From: Caenorhabditis elegans
Taxonomy: Eukaryota > Nematoda > Chromadorea > Rhabditida > Rhabditidae
Length of the DNA stretch: 64,000 nt
Reading direction: 5' to 3'
NCBI RefSeq assembly: GCF_000002985.6
Contig: NC_003283.11
Span: 6,448,001 to 6,512,000, forward strand
Below, one piece after another: positions 51,224-60,984 of the stretch; the first letter of the stretch is position 1, and each line of letters starts with the position of its first letter. The translations under genes and the position numbers were made by a program. Under the pieces are notes generated by a model. The model searched no databases and was not told where the DNA came from. It saw only the letters and a program-made list of their open reading frames with translations.

Positions 51224-54200
51224 ATGGGTATTCTCAAACTGATCTTGGTGCCCGTTGCAATCGGGGTTCTCGCCGCCGCCGTATGGAATTTGTTGCCGGA
51301 AAAGGAGGTTTGATATTCGAATAAAAACATTTTACGAATTTTTTTTTCACAGATTAATGTCGAAGAGAACAATTACTACGGTAGTGGTAAGGCGAAACCG
51401 GACAATACGGAAATTAAACCGTTCAAAGTGAACGTTGAGCAAAGTGTTATTGATGTGAGGTTTTCTTTTTTAATTTTAGTGTTCTTAAATTCCTTAAAAA
51501 CTAGAGCTTTTAAGCTTTTAAAATGCAATAAATTGATAAATTTACAAATAAATAGTAATTTTTCACCGAAAAGTGTTTCCTTTAAAAAAAAAACTATAAT
51601 ATTATAATGAGATAGAAACAGAAACGAGAGAAAAATATAAGTTATTGTAAAATATCTAAAACCAGCCGTTCGCACGCGCTGAAGCGCGTGCTCCGACTGG
51701 CGTTCTCAAAACTAAAATCAAATTCTGAAATTTCTGAGCCTTTCTCTGCAGATGGAAGCTTTTTTCTCTGTTTTCCGGAAGTTTTCGAGCAACATAAATA
51801 TTATATAACTAAGCTTTAAGCAATTACAACTCTAAAACCTCAAGTTTCATGGAGCTATTTCTAAATTACTTGAACGTATAATTTTCAACACGTTCTTAAA
51901 ATCATATGACCCTTTTCCGGTCCTCTCCGAAAGATTTTGGCGAGCGTTTTACTGGAAATTCTAACAATTTTTGATCTTTTTTTTAATTTTTGAAACTTCA
52001 GAATATTCCAGGAGTATCAAAACTTGAAGTTTTTTTGAACTTTCTGAAAGGTTCTAGAACTTTGCGGAATTTTTCTGAATTTTTCCACGAAATTGAAATT
52101 TTCAGAATTTTCTCAATTTTTTTCAGAAAGTTCTGGAAAATTTCAGAAAATTCTTGAATTTTCTAGAAAGTTCTGGAACATTCCAGAATTTTCTCGAATT
52201 TTCCATAAGGTTCTAGAACATTCCAGAATTTTCTCGAATTTTCCAGAATGTTCTGGAACATTCCAGAGTTTTCTCGAGGTTTCTAGAAAGTTCTGGAACA
52301 TTCCAGAATTTTGTCGAACTTTCTCCGCCAAAATATTTTTCTCAGAAAATTTTAATTTCCCGCCAAAATTTTTTCTCAGAAAATTTGAATTTCCCGCCAA
52401 AATATTTTTCACAGAAAATTTGAATTTGCCGCCAAAATTTTTTCACTAAAAATTTGAATTTCCCGCCAAAATATTTTTCACTAAAAATTTGAATTCCCGC
52501 CAAAATATTTTTCACAAAAAATTTGAATTCCCGCCAAAATTGTTCACAAAAAATTTGAATTCCTGCCAAAAATTTTCACAAAAAATTTGAATTCCCGCCA
52601 AAATTTTTCACTGAAAAATTGAATTCCCGCCAAAATTTTTCACAAAAAATTTGAATTCCCGCCAAAATTTTTCACAAAAAATTTGAATTCCCGCCAAAAT
52701 TTTTCACAAAAAATTTGAATTCCCGCCAAATATTTTCACAAAAAATTTGAATTCCCGCCAAAAATTAGGGGTCTCGACACGATGGGTCTCACCATGATGG
52801 GTCTCGACACGAAGGGCGCAGGACCCCGCCCACAATTTTCAGTGGCATTTAGGTGTGACGTCACAGACTACAAAGACTACATAGACTACAAACTATGGAC
52901 AGACCCACACTATTTTTTTATATATAGTTAATGATAATTTCAGGATCTCAAACACCGACTTCAAAACGCTCGAATTTCCCATTCAGTTCTCGAAGATTCT
53001 GACGATTTCTACTATGGATTCAACTCTAAACAGCTTCTGGTAATTATTTATTTAATTTTTAGTCTTTCACTAATATTATGTAAAACTACAGAAACTCCGC
53101 GACTACTGGCTCAACAAGTATGACTGGAGAAAACAAGAAGCAACTATTAATCAATTCCCCCAATTCAAGACTGAAATCGAGGGTCTTCAAGTTCATTTCC
53201 TTCACGTAAAGCCTCCAAAGTCCTACAAAAATGTGAAACCAATTCTCGTGGCACATGGATGGCCTGGAAACGTTTTCGAGTTCTACAAGTTCATTCCACT
53301 TCTCACTGATCCAAAGAAGCACGGAATTGATTCAGACTTCGCTTTTGAAGTCATCGCTCCATCAATCCCCGGATACGGATGGTCTGATCAGCCAAAGAAG
53401 ACTGGATTCTCACAGTTGGCATGTGCTCGTGTATTCCGAAAACTGATGCTTCGACTTGGATACAACAAATTCTATTTGCAAGGAGGAGATTGGGGAGCAA
53501 TTATCACTTCTCTTCTCACTAAAGTTTATCCACAAAAGTAAGTGAATTAATTTAAAAAAATTGATATTGTGAGCTATAATTTCAGTGTTATGGCTCTTCA
53601 CTTGAATATGATGCCAGCCATGCCAGGAGCCAATGCATTGGGAACATTCTATGACATCCTCGGTTGGCTTATTCCATCTGTAAGAAACTCGGAAACCGAT
53701 CGTTGAAATTTTTGATTTTTCAGACTCTTTCATCGAAAGAAATTCAAAAAACTCACAATCCATTCTCAAAGTTCGGACTTTTGATTGTCGAGACAGGCTA
53801 CATGCATCTTCAAGCAACAAAACCAGATACTGCAGGTAAATATCATTTTCACAAAAATCCCAAAATAAATATACATTATTTACAGGAACTTCCTTGAATG
53901 ATTCTCCAATTGGTCTTGCTGCATACATCATTGAAAAGTTCTCAACATGGACCAACACAGAAAACCGTGCACTTCCTGATGGTGGTCTTAACAAAAGATT
54001 TACAAATGATGAACTTCTCACTATTGTTATGATCTACTGGACCAATGGAAACATTGTCTCTTCGCAGAGATTCTACAGAGAAATGTTCCTCGACCGTAGA
54101 TGCGAGGCACTTGGAAAGTAAGTTCTTGTATTTGTAAGTTGTAATATTCTAATTTCAATTTTCTTTTTCTAGACGATATGTGTCAACTCCAACTGCACAT

Positions 54201-54365
54201 GCCAGCGGCCTCAACGAGCTCTATGACCGTACACCAATCGAGGTCTCCCGTCATTCCTATAACATCACCCATTATACTGAAATCGATATGGGACACTTTG
54301 CCGCGTTTGAAGCCCCAAAACCACTCGCTCAATCTGTTTTTAAATTTGTCAAAGATCTAAACTAG
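51224..54365 (+). CDS. Microsomal-type (EPHX1-like) epoxide hydrolase
   Basis: Eight exons (51224-51307, 51353-51454, 52944-53039, 53092-53537, 53586-53679, 53724-53835, 53886-54117, 54173-54365) give 452 residues, close to mammalian EPHX1 (455). An N-terminal membrane anchor (about 3-22) is followed by the epoxide-hydrolase N-terminal domain. The alpha/beta-hydrolase oxyanion motif is HGWPG (149-153). The nucleophile is Asp227 in QGGDWGA, the acid is Glu404, and the base is His430 in GHFAAFE. These positions match EPHX1 within one residue. The enzyme adds water to epoxides at the ER membrane, either lipid epoxides or foreign compounds; the substrate is not readable. The ATG follows ATTCAG directly, so trans-splicing is likely. 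Intron 2 (1489 bp, far larger than the others at 44-53 bp) carries a Helitron-like insertion with heat-shock elements. Confidence 0.94.
52151..52323. promoter_or_regulatory. Heat-shock-element array, ~35 consecutive 5-bp units
   Basis: TTC and GAA alternate every five bases, without loss of register, from 52151 to 52323. Examples are TTCTAGAAAGTTCTGGAACA and TTCCAGAATTTTCTCGAA. Only a handful of units are imperfect (for example TAA at 52206, GAG at 52266 and 52276, TTG at 52311). Inverted nGAAn units are the binding site of HSF-1 trimers, for which three units suffice. Confidence 0.9.
52325..52765. repeat. 14-copy ~32-bp tandem array (TTTGAA + TTCCCGCC)
   Basis: Fourteen copies of a 31-34-bp unit run head to tail. 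The core is TTTGAATTCCCGCCAAAA followed by TTTTTCACAAAAA. Copies are most uniform towards the right end. Each core joins TTTGAA (a CHR/LIN-54-type site) directly to TTCCCGCC (an E2F/DP-type site). Confidence 0.9.
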
Positions 54366-54411
54366 ACTAGCTCTCAAAAATTTATATGTAAGAAATGTGT
54401 TTTAGCAATGT

Positions 54412-54417
54412 AATAAA
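54412..54417 (+). terminator. Poly(A) signal AATAAA of epoxide hydrolase gene
   Basis: AATAAA lies 47 bases after the stop codon. The cleavage site would fall almost on the 3' end of the convergent moc-2 gene. Confidence 0.7.
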
Positions 54418-54439
54418 TAGAAAATCATATCACAGTTGG

Positions 54440-54445
54440 TTTATT
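54440..54445 (-). terminator. Poly(A) signal overlapping moc-2 stop codon
   Basis: On the minus strand ATG AAA TAA ACC contains AATAAA formed across the stop. It would give a 3' UTR of only about 15-20 bases, compatible with the convergent gene ending 75 bases away. Confidence 0.55.
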
Positions 54446-56139
54446 TCATGCGGGCGTGTTGGCTGCCATCGTCAGTGTTCTTGAGTAAATTGATTCCATG
54501 ATTGAGAAGTGGCTCCAGGGTATCCCAGCATTCCTGAAACAATTTTGCTTTAGAAAAATTAATAATAAATATAATTGACTTTGAAAAAATCTGAAAAATT
54601 TCAAAACTTTCTCCGATTAAGTTACTGTAGGTCTGTCAAATTTAAACGTTCAACCTCATAATTTTTGTACCAAAAATAGTTTTTTTTTTCAAAATTTGCA
54701 GAAAATACGAAATGTTATAATTTTCAGCTTTTAGACAAGATTTTCGAAAAACATTTCATGACACTTTTATAAATTAAAAAAAGTGTGTCGACCCACACAT
54801 CCCTAGGTTACTGTAGCTGTACGTACTTTAACTGCTTTCACGCTTCCTGGCATGTTGACAATCAGCGTGCCTCCACGAATACCAACAATAGCTCTCGAAA
54901 GTGCTGCCATTGAAGTGATCTTGAGTGAAGCAGTGTGCAAAGCGATTTCGAGTCCGGAACAACGACGATCAATGACCTTCAGAGTGGCCTGAATTGTATA
55001 AGTTATAATTAGATTTTAGTTTATCATGACGTGATACTGTACTTCTGGAGTCACATCTCTCGGAGCGAATCCGGTTCCACCAGTGGTAAGGATCACATCT
55101 GAAAATATGGAAGATTTTTTAATAAACAAAAACATCTAAAACATACCAGCAAACTTGCTCTGCTCAACAAGAGCATCATGGATAGCAGTAACATCATCTG
55201 GAACGACGAAGGGGCTTCCCTCATTGACTGTTGCATTGACCCTGCAACACAGAAATTCCTTTGATTTATCATTTTTGAGTCTCTTGTCACTGATATGTGG
55301 GGTCATCAATCAATCAGGCGGCCAGTGTCGGTATCAGAGAAAAATGAGAGATTCGTATGGCATCTTACTCGTTTTTCTTTTTCAGTAATGCTGTCTCCGA
55401 CATTCTATGTTGGAGAATGGAACAACAAACTCGTGATTATAATATGTGTATGAATCAGCAGAAAACAGGAAAATGGAAGATTAGATCTATAGAAAAAACA
55501 ATGAACGCTTACACTGCTGACGTGTCGACCAGTTCCACGAGTTTCGGACCACTTTCATCAGTTCGAGTTCCAGCTGAGCACGTATCACTAACTGAAATAT
55601 ATAGCTTTGAAGGTTCGCTGCTTGAATCAAAAATGTATGGTTCTAAAACGTCTGAAACTCTTAAAAGAGTCTGACTGTAGAAAAAGAGTTCCGGTAGCGC
55701 AAAATCGTTTATTTTCTTGTTAATATTCTTGATAAAGTTAGATTTTTATTCAAAATTGCTAAATATCTTGAGTTCTGGCACGAATGAAACTTATCAGATA
55801 CAGTACCCCGAGAATTTTGCAATTTTCTCCAAATTTCAAAAAATTTTTTTTTGTTGTTATTTTTACATGAGAAAGCTGTTTAGTTATCGCAAATTATTTT
55901 CAACCAATTCCTATAAAAATCTAAAAAATATAGAGGGGCAACTCCAAACTAAAGTTTTAAAAACCTACCGTACTCGCAGGTACGGTAGCTGAGATATTTC
56001 TTTCGTGCCAGGAATCAGAATAATCTTTAATAAATCATGTTTAGATATACTTTTATTTATCTGAAACATATTTTTCTACTATAAATCCATCGAAACAACG
56101 ATACTTTGACCTCTCACCTGTAATAACACATACTCTCAT
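54441..56139 (-). CDS. moc-2: Molybdopterin adenylyltransferase-type (MoaB/MogA) protein
   Basis: Six exons (56139-56118, 55591-55513, 55241-55147, 55098-55043, 54988-54827, 54533-54441) give 168 residues, a single MoaB/MogA domain (the Cnx1 G-domain). Motifs in order are VSDTCSAGTRTDESGPK (8-24), the substrate-binding TTGGTG (70-75) with GFAPRDVTPE after it, and IRGGTLIVNMPGS near 120. The family binds molybdopterin and activates it by adenylation before molybdenum insertion, in the cytosol. In animals this domain is usually fused to MoeA in gephyrin; worms keep separate genes, of which I recall this as moc-2. The first exon has only seven codons. An acceptor TTTACAG about 43 bases upstream of the ATG suggests trans-splicing. 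It converges on the epoxide hydrolase gene, with stops 75 bases apart. Confidence 0.9.
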
Positions 56140-56672
56140 TTCGTTCGCTGGACTCGTCGTCAGTTTTCAGTTCCTCGTTCTCTGTAAACAAAAGTTGTGT
56201 GAAAATTTATAGCTTTGCTGTAAAAGTCTGAATTCAACACGCACTGATGTGAATGGGCGAGATCAGAGAATGAAACTAAGATCAGATAATCGAAAACAAT
56301 GTCTGAAATGAACAACGTGATCTATGCAAAAATTGTATCATAGACCTAATATAACTAGAAGAAGTTCTGAATATAAGCTTTAGCTACAAGTATCAAAATA
56401 ATAGAAAAATGTAACTTTGGAACGACATCTAGATTAATACATTACAATCTGAAATTTGGTATTCTCGCTGACATAGAAATAAGGTAATAGTTATTCGATT
56501 AAACCATTTTCATTTATCATCTCTACATATAATACCAAGTTTCTTATTTCAAAGATTCATTGAGAAAGCATTATATACAAAGTGACAAGAGAATTGATGA
56601 AAAGATACAGAATGCGGTACAAAGAGAGATCATTAGAAAGTTCCTGAGGACAAACATTTGGTTTCGATTTCA

Positions 56673-57376
56673 TTAGTTTGTTACTTGAACAATTCGAATC
56701 GGAACAGCTTCAACTGGAGTAATTGGAATGAATAATCGCTCAGAACGAATCGAATCCCTGCGATTTGAGAATCCGAGCTCCACCTCATCAATATGATCCT
56801 TCTCTTCGTCGGATTCAATGATTGCCTGTAAGATTATCATTTCAATACGCACACATGGAACTCGAAAACTCACTCCAGTCTTTGTATAGCTGATCTTTCT
56901 GCGGATTCTCTCGATCAAGCTCGTCGGACGATCTCTCATTTTTGGACTCTTCACTCGCATCACCACATTAACAGACGATTCGTCTCCACCAGGGTTTCCA
57001 GATACTGTCTGAAATTTAAACATCTGGCTAAGAATTCTTACAGGAAAAACCAACCACTGATGTTCGATCTATTCCACTGATTCCTCTCTTCAATTCGCTG
57101 ACTGAAACAGGATGGGCTGAAACGACGCGGATGTCTCCTTCTGACAAGTATCTCTGACGTGGCTTTCTCTTTTCTGGGCGTTCGGCTTCTTGTTCCTGAA
57201 AGTTAAAATAATTAATTTGAAACAAAAATCTGAAATCCAGCTACCTTAAATGACTTTTTTTCATCCTTAACTGCTTGATTGAGCTCTTGATTCGAAAGCG
57301 ATGAGAGCCGTGCTCCTGGAGATCGATTGAATCCGACAAACTCGCCGAGCATGTTAGTCAAAGAATTTCTACGCAT
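56673..57376 (-). CDS. Uncharacterised basic, serine/arginine-rich protein
   Basis: Four exons fit on the minus strand (57376-57245, 57195-57055, 57008-56874, 56825-56673), giving 186 residues. I recognise no domain. The N-terminus (MRRNSLTNMLGEFVGF) and segments such as RKPRQRYLSEGDIRV and RPTSLIERIRRKISY look like short basic phosphorylation or docking motifs. The C-terminal exon is acidic and then hydrophobic. There is no signal peptide or membrane span. The donor of exon 2 is ambiguous. A weak GTTGGT gives a 46-bp intron and keeps phase. A strong GTAAGA 13 bases on would keep phase only with the acceptor four bases later, making a 37-bp intron. The ATG is three bases after TTTCAG, so it is probably trans-spliced. 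moc-2 begins 534 bases downstream on the same strand, so an operon is possible but unproven. Confidence 0.75.
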
Positions 57377-57815
57377 TTTCTGAAAATGTCTAGAAATGAA
57401 TGCGTGTGAGGGCAAAAAATGAATTGTCAAACAGAGAAAAAAAAAGAAATTGAAAACTAAATTAAAAACACTATCAATCAGGCGCGGTGACATGCTGGAC
57501 GTCGCCCCCATGTGTATTTTCATGATGATGATGATACTGATACGGAGGTACTAGGAGGCGGGGAGGCTGGAATAAAAAAAGGCGTCGGATTCCGATTCAC
57601 ATGTGTCACGTGGATAGTTTCTGGGTGTCAGAAGAACGAGGGAAAAGAGGAAAAGATCAATGAGTAGGTTAATCATATGACATAGAAGATCAACTGCAAG
57701 ATCTATTTGATGAGGATACATGGCTATTTTTAACCAGATTTAAAATCATTGTGAATAGTTGAAAAGGTCTACCAATATGAGATCCTATTACCCAGATGCA
57801 TTTTCACTCAAAAAG

Positions 57816-58260
57816 TACGGTAGCCGGTCTTAAAGCGACCAATTTTATGTTTTCAAAAGGGTGTGCGCCTTTAAGGAGTACTGTAGTTTCCAACTCCTTG
57901 TTGTTACGGGATTTTTCGAAATACTTAAATATGAAAATACATTAAATTTTGAAAAACTACAGAACTGCAGAAAAATAGGTAAAATCAATGTAAATCTCGC
58001 AACAACAAGGAATTGGGAACTACCGTACTCCTTTCGAACGTGTGCATTTCAAGGAGTACTGTAGTTTCCAATTCCTTGTTATTGCGAGTTTCCATTAATT
58101 TTCGTAATTTGTATTTTTATATACTTTCACATTATTTCAACAAATTTTACAAAGTCCTCTAAATCCTCTAATAACATAGAGTTTACAACTACAGTACTCC
58201 TTAAAGGCGCACACGATTTTTCATACAAGAAAATCTGTCGCTTCGAGACCGAATAACGTA
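57816..58260. repeat. Compound fold-back repeat (GTGTGCGCC / TACTGTAG family)
   Basis: Outer ends TACGGTAGCCGGTCT and GAGACCGAATAACGTA are imperfect inverted copies. Inside, the block GTGTGCGCCTTTAAGGAG with TACTGTAGTTTCCAA occurs four times in alternating orientation (near 57862, 58010, 58040 and 58190). It therefore looks like two nested or adjacent hairpins. The family also appears at 8057-8310. Confidence 0.8.
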
Positions 58261-58891
58261 TTTTTTGAAAAAATGGTCAAAAATTTCGCATCTGAGTAAT
58301 GTAGACTCCACAGTAATAAAGAATTACGAATTTTAAAACTCTCCAAGTACAAAAATCAAAGTTGCTTTTATAGAGGCGCCGACCTCCGGCGCGATTTGTA
58401 TCAAATTTCACTATTCATTCTCGAAAATCAAATTAGGCGGCTGTCTGGCGCCAAAAAAGTTGAAACTTAGACTTGATGAGATAACATACAGGAGGTAAAG
58501 AGATAAAGTTGGATATCTCAATTTTGTTTTTTTGGCAAAAACATCTCTAATAACACTTTTAATCGAGGAACAGTAAGAAATGAGGACAAAGAAAGAATAG
58601 GACGAAAAATGGGACTAAATGACCGAAACGTATCGCTTTAATTTGCTTAATAACATGTTTTGTCAATGCATGTCTGACCAATTTTTGAGGCAATGTGTAA
58701 TATGTACAGCAACAGCACAGTTTAATGATCGATTTGACGATTGAAAGGTCAAGTTGAATGAATCGTTTTATATATGTGAACATCAAAAAAAATTAGCAAA
58801 ACAACGTCAAAACACAAGACAACATGATAATAATGAAAAAAATAGGAAAAACTCAAAAATTGATTCAGAAGAACACTCACGACGGGAGGTA

Positions 58892-58897
58892 TTTATT
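58892..58897 (-). terminator. Poly(A) signal overlapping stop of third operon gene
   Basis: On the minus strand GGA AAA TAA ATA forms AATAAA across the stop codon of the last ubiquitin hydrolase gene. A later, unrecognised signal could be used instead. Confidence 0.4.
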
Positions 58898-60803
58898 TTC
58901 CAACAAGAGCCATAGCAGAGAAGCTGAGATTCTTAACATTGTTCATCAGTTCTTTGATAGCTGTAGATGCATCCTTGATCATTGTAGAGTCGGTGGTGGC
59001 TCCGAGTGGACGTGGAAATGGAGCACATGAGTCTAGAAGAAAATATTAGATAACTATTTGAAAACCATTTCCGCAGATTTATCTCACCGATTTCGTAGAG
59101 TTGTCCATTCTTGTTGACATAGGTGATGAAGTGGTAATCAACGTGATCCGATTGTTCAGTTTCTCCTTCCTCGGCGGTTTCTTCGTGCGCTTCCGCAAGA
59201 TCAGTGTCTGAAAAATACTTTTTATTTTTTCAATATTCATAGCACAGCACGGAAATTTGCGAGAACACAACTGAAACTTTAAAATTAATTTAATAGTTTT
59301 GAACAAGATTAGAAAACCAATATTTTTGTTTTTTGAGAATTAAAAAAATATATTAAAAATTTTGCTATTCAATTTATGAAAATTTTTACAATAAATTTTT
59401 TTATGGTTTCTCGATTTTTGAAAATTTTAAAAATTGTTTTTCGAATTTTGAAATGAAAAAAAATTGTTTTTAGATTTTTTGAACATTTTTTCAAAATTTT
59501 TATTTTTCGACTTTTCTTATAACATGTGTTTTTCAATCTATGAAAATTTTTACAATATTTTTTTTTGTTTCTCAATTTTTGAAATTTTAAAAAATTATTT
59601 TCGAATTTTGGAATTAAAAAAATTTTAGTTTTCGATTTTTGAACATATTTAAAATAAAAACTTTATTTTTTTGATTTTCCTTATAACTTTTGATTTTTTT
59701 CCCAATTTTTTGAAAACTTTTTTCGATTTTTGAAAAAAAAAGTATTTCGTTTTTTTTTACTTTTTTTGAGAAAAAATTATATGAAGAGGCATTTCCGTAG
59801 AGAACATTTATTATTATAGAAAAAATACGATCTCACAAAAATAAACAACGACGCAACGACACTCCGCTATTTTTAAGCCCCGCCCACGATTTCATTTGCA
59901 CTGCGGCCGCACATTTCAGTGCAAATGAAATCGTGGGCGGGGCTTAAAAATAGCGGAGTGTCGTTGCGTCGTTGTTTATTTTTGTGCGATCGTATTTTTT
60001 CTATAATAGAAAATATGCACCAATATTTTTCCGGTTTTTCGAATTTTGAACATTTTAAAAAAATACATTTTGTTTTTTGAATTTTGGAAATTACCAATTT
60101 TTTTTTCAATTATTTTAAAATAGTTTTTTTTTAATTTTAATTATTTAAAAATTTTAAAAAAATTAGTTTTTCTATTTTTGAAAATATAATAATTTTTCCA
60201 TTTTTTAGCATTTGTTTTTCAATTTTTAATTTCTTTTTCGACTTTTGGAGAAAAACATAGTTTTTCGATGTTTACTTTCATTTAATTTTACTTCTTTTTT
60301 AAAAATTATATGAAAAAAAGTCTCACAAACCTCCAGATAACAAATCAGACCGCTCATCTTCATTGACCAATTTCGCCTTCTCATACCACTTTGCGAACTT
60401 TCCTTTGCCAAGATTCACACGATTTTCAAGATTTGCCAACGAATGAAACAAGGCAAATGTTCCACAAGCATTTCCAATTTCTTCGCTTTGATTCATAAAG
60501 AACACTCCTTCCGGCTTTTCTCCATTCTTCTCCACTTCCTCATATTGTTTCGACAGAAATTCGCGTGCTTCTGCGCTTGGAAAGCACAGAATCAGAGCAA
60601 GTTGTGGTGTTGGAACGAATTGGAGCATCTCGTCATCGAACGAGTAGACATCGACACATTCCAATCCGGTTATTCCGATTTTTTTGAGAAACTTAAATTT
60701 TTATTTAGTTAAAATCAGCAAGTATTTGAAAAAAACTTACCGGGTTGATAGTTTCTGGATTTGATTCCAAAGCTTGCCAGCCTCCCTTTCCTTTTGTAGT
60801 CAT
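58893..60803 (-). CDS. Ubiquitin C-terminal hydrolase (UCH-L1/L3 type), third in cluster
   Basis: Four exons (60803-60741, 60691-60331, 59207-59088, 59032-58893) give 227 residues, standard for UCH-L3-type peptidase C12 enzymes. The active site is complete: Gln89 in FMNQ, Cys97 in NACGTFALFHS, His167 in VDYHF and Asp182 in EIDSC. These enzymes cut small adducts from the ubiquitin C-terminus in the cytosol. Exon 2 begins after a weak acceptor (TTTAAG). Intron 2 is large (1.1 kb), extremely AT-rich, and holds a near-perfect inverted repeat. The ATG follows ATTTCAG with a Ur-like element about 45 bases upstream, so SL2 trans-splicing is likely. With its neighbour it probably corresponds to the ubh-2/ubh-3 pair; I do not know which is which. 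Confidence 0.93.
59812..60008. mobile_element. Near-perfect inverted repeat, 91-bp arms (MITE-like)
   Basis: Arms 59812-59902 and 59918-60008 match as reverse complements with one visible mismatch (T versus G in CGATCTCAC / CGATCGCAC). They are separated by a 15-base loop that contains a NotI-like GCGGCCGC. The arms carry AAGCCCCGCCCACGATTTC. It is inserted in the 1.1-kb intron of the ubiquitin hydrolase gene and would fold into a long hairpin in the pre-mRNA. Confidence 0.93.
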
Positions 60804-60848
60804 CTGAAATAGAATATTAGAAAAACGTTTCTAAAATCTAGAAAAGTA
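60804..60848 (-). promoter_or_regulatory. SL2 trans-splice signal before third UCH gene
   Basis: On the minus strand TACTTT (plus 60843-60848) fits the Ur consensus TAYYTT and lies about 40 bases before ATTTCAG, which directly abuts the ATG. The upstream stop is at 60985, giving a gap of about 180 bases. Confidence 0.55.
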
Positions 60849-60984
60849 AATTACGGAGATCGATTCGATTACCAGACAAATATAACGTTGTTTAAAAGAA
60901 AATAGATTCTGAAAATAAAATCTTTAATACACGGTAACATAAATAAATTAAATATGTACAAAAACTCGAATGAAATCATTATTT

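Larger units (their letters stand above)
51655..52928 (-). mobile_element. Non-autonomous Helitron-like element carrying HSE and E2F/CHR-like arrays
   Basis: Read on the minus strand, the left end at about 51660-51691 has a perfect 8-bp stem hairpin (GCACGCGC / GCGCGTGC, 51672-51691). It lies about 11 bases inside the element end, as Helitron 3' ends do. The other end, near 52928, reads CTATATATAAAAAAA, similar to Helitron 5' ends. Inside are two simple-repeat arrays, a GGTCTCGACACGA direct repeat (52774-52813), a full CRE palindrome TGACGTCA (52856-52863) and an AGACTACA-type triple repeat. Neither end is an exact TC...CTRR, so the class is a strong suggestion and not proven. It lies entirely in intron 2 of the epoxide hydrolase gene. 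C. elegans Helitrons bearing HSF-1 sites have been reported. Confidence 0.6.

Noticed and set aside
52325-52765. CRISPR-like regular repeat array
   Set aside because: Units abut with no unique spacers, the genome is animal, and the array sits in an intron as part of a mobile element.
53410-54021. 203-codon minus-strand ORF
   Set aside because: It is antisense to epoxide hydrolase exons 4-7, which carry the catalytic residues.
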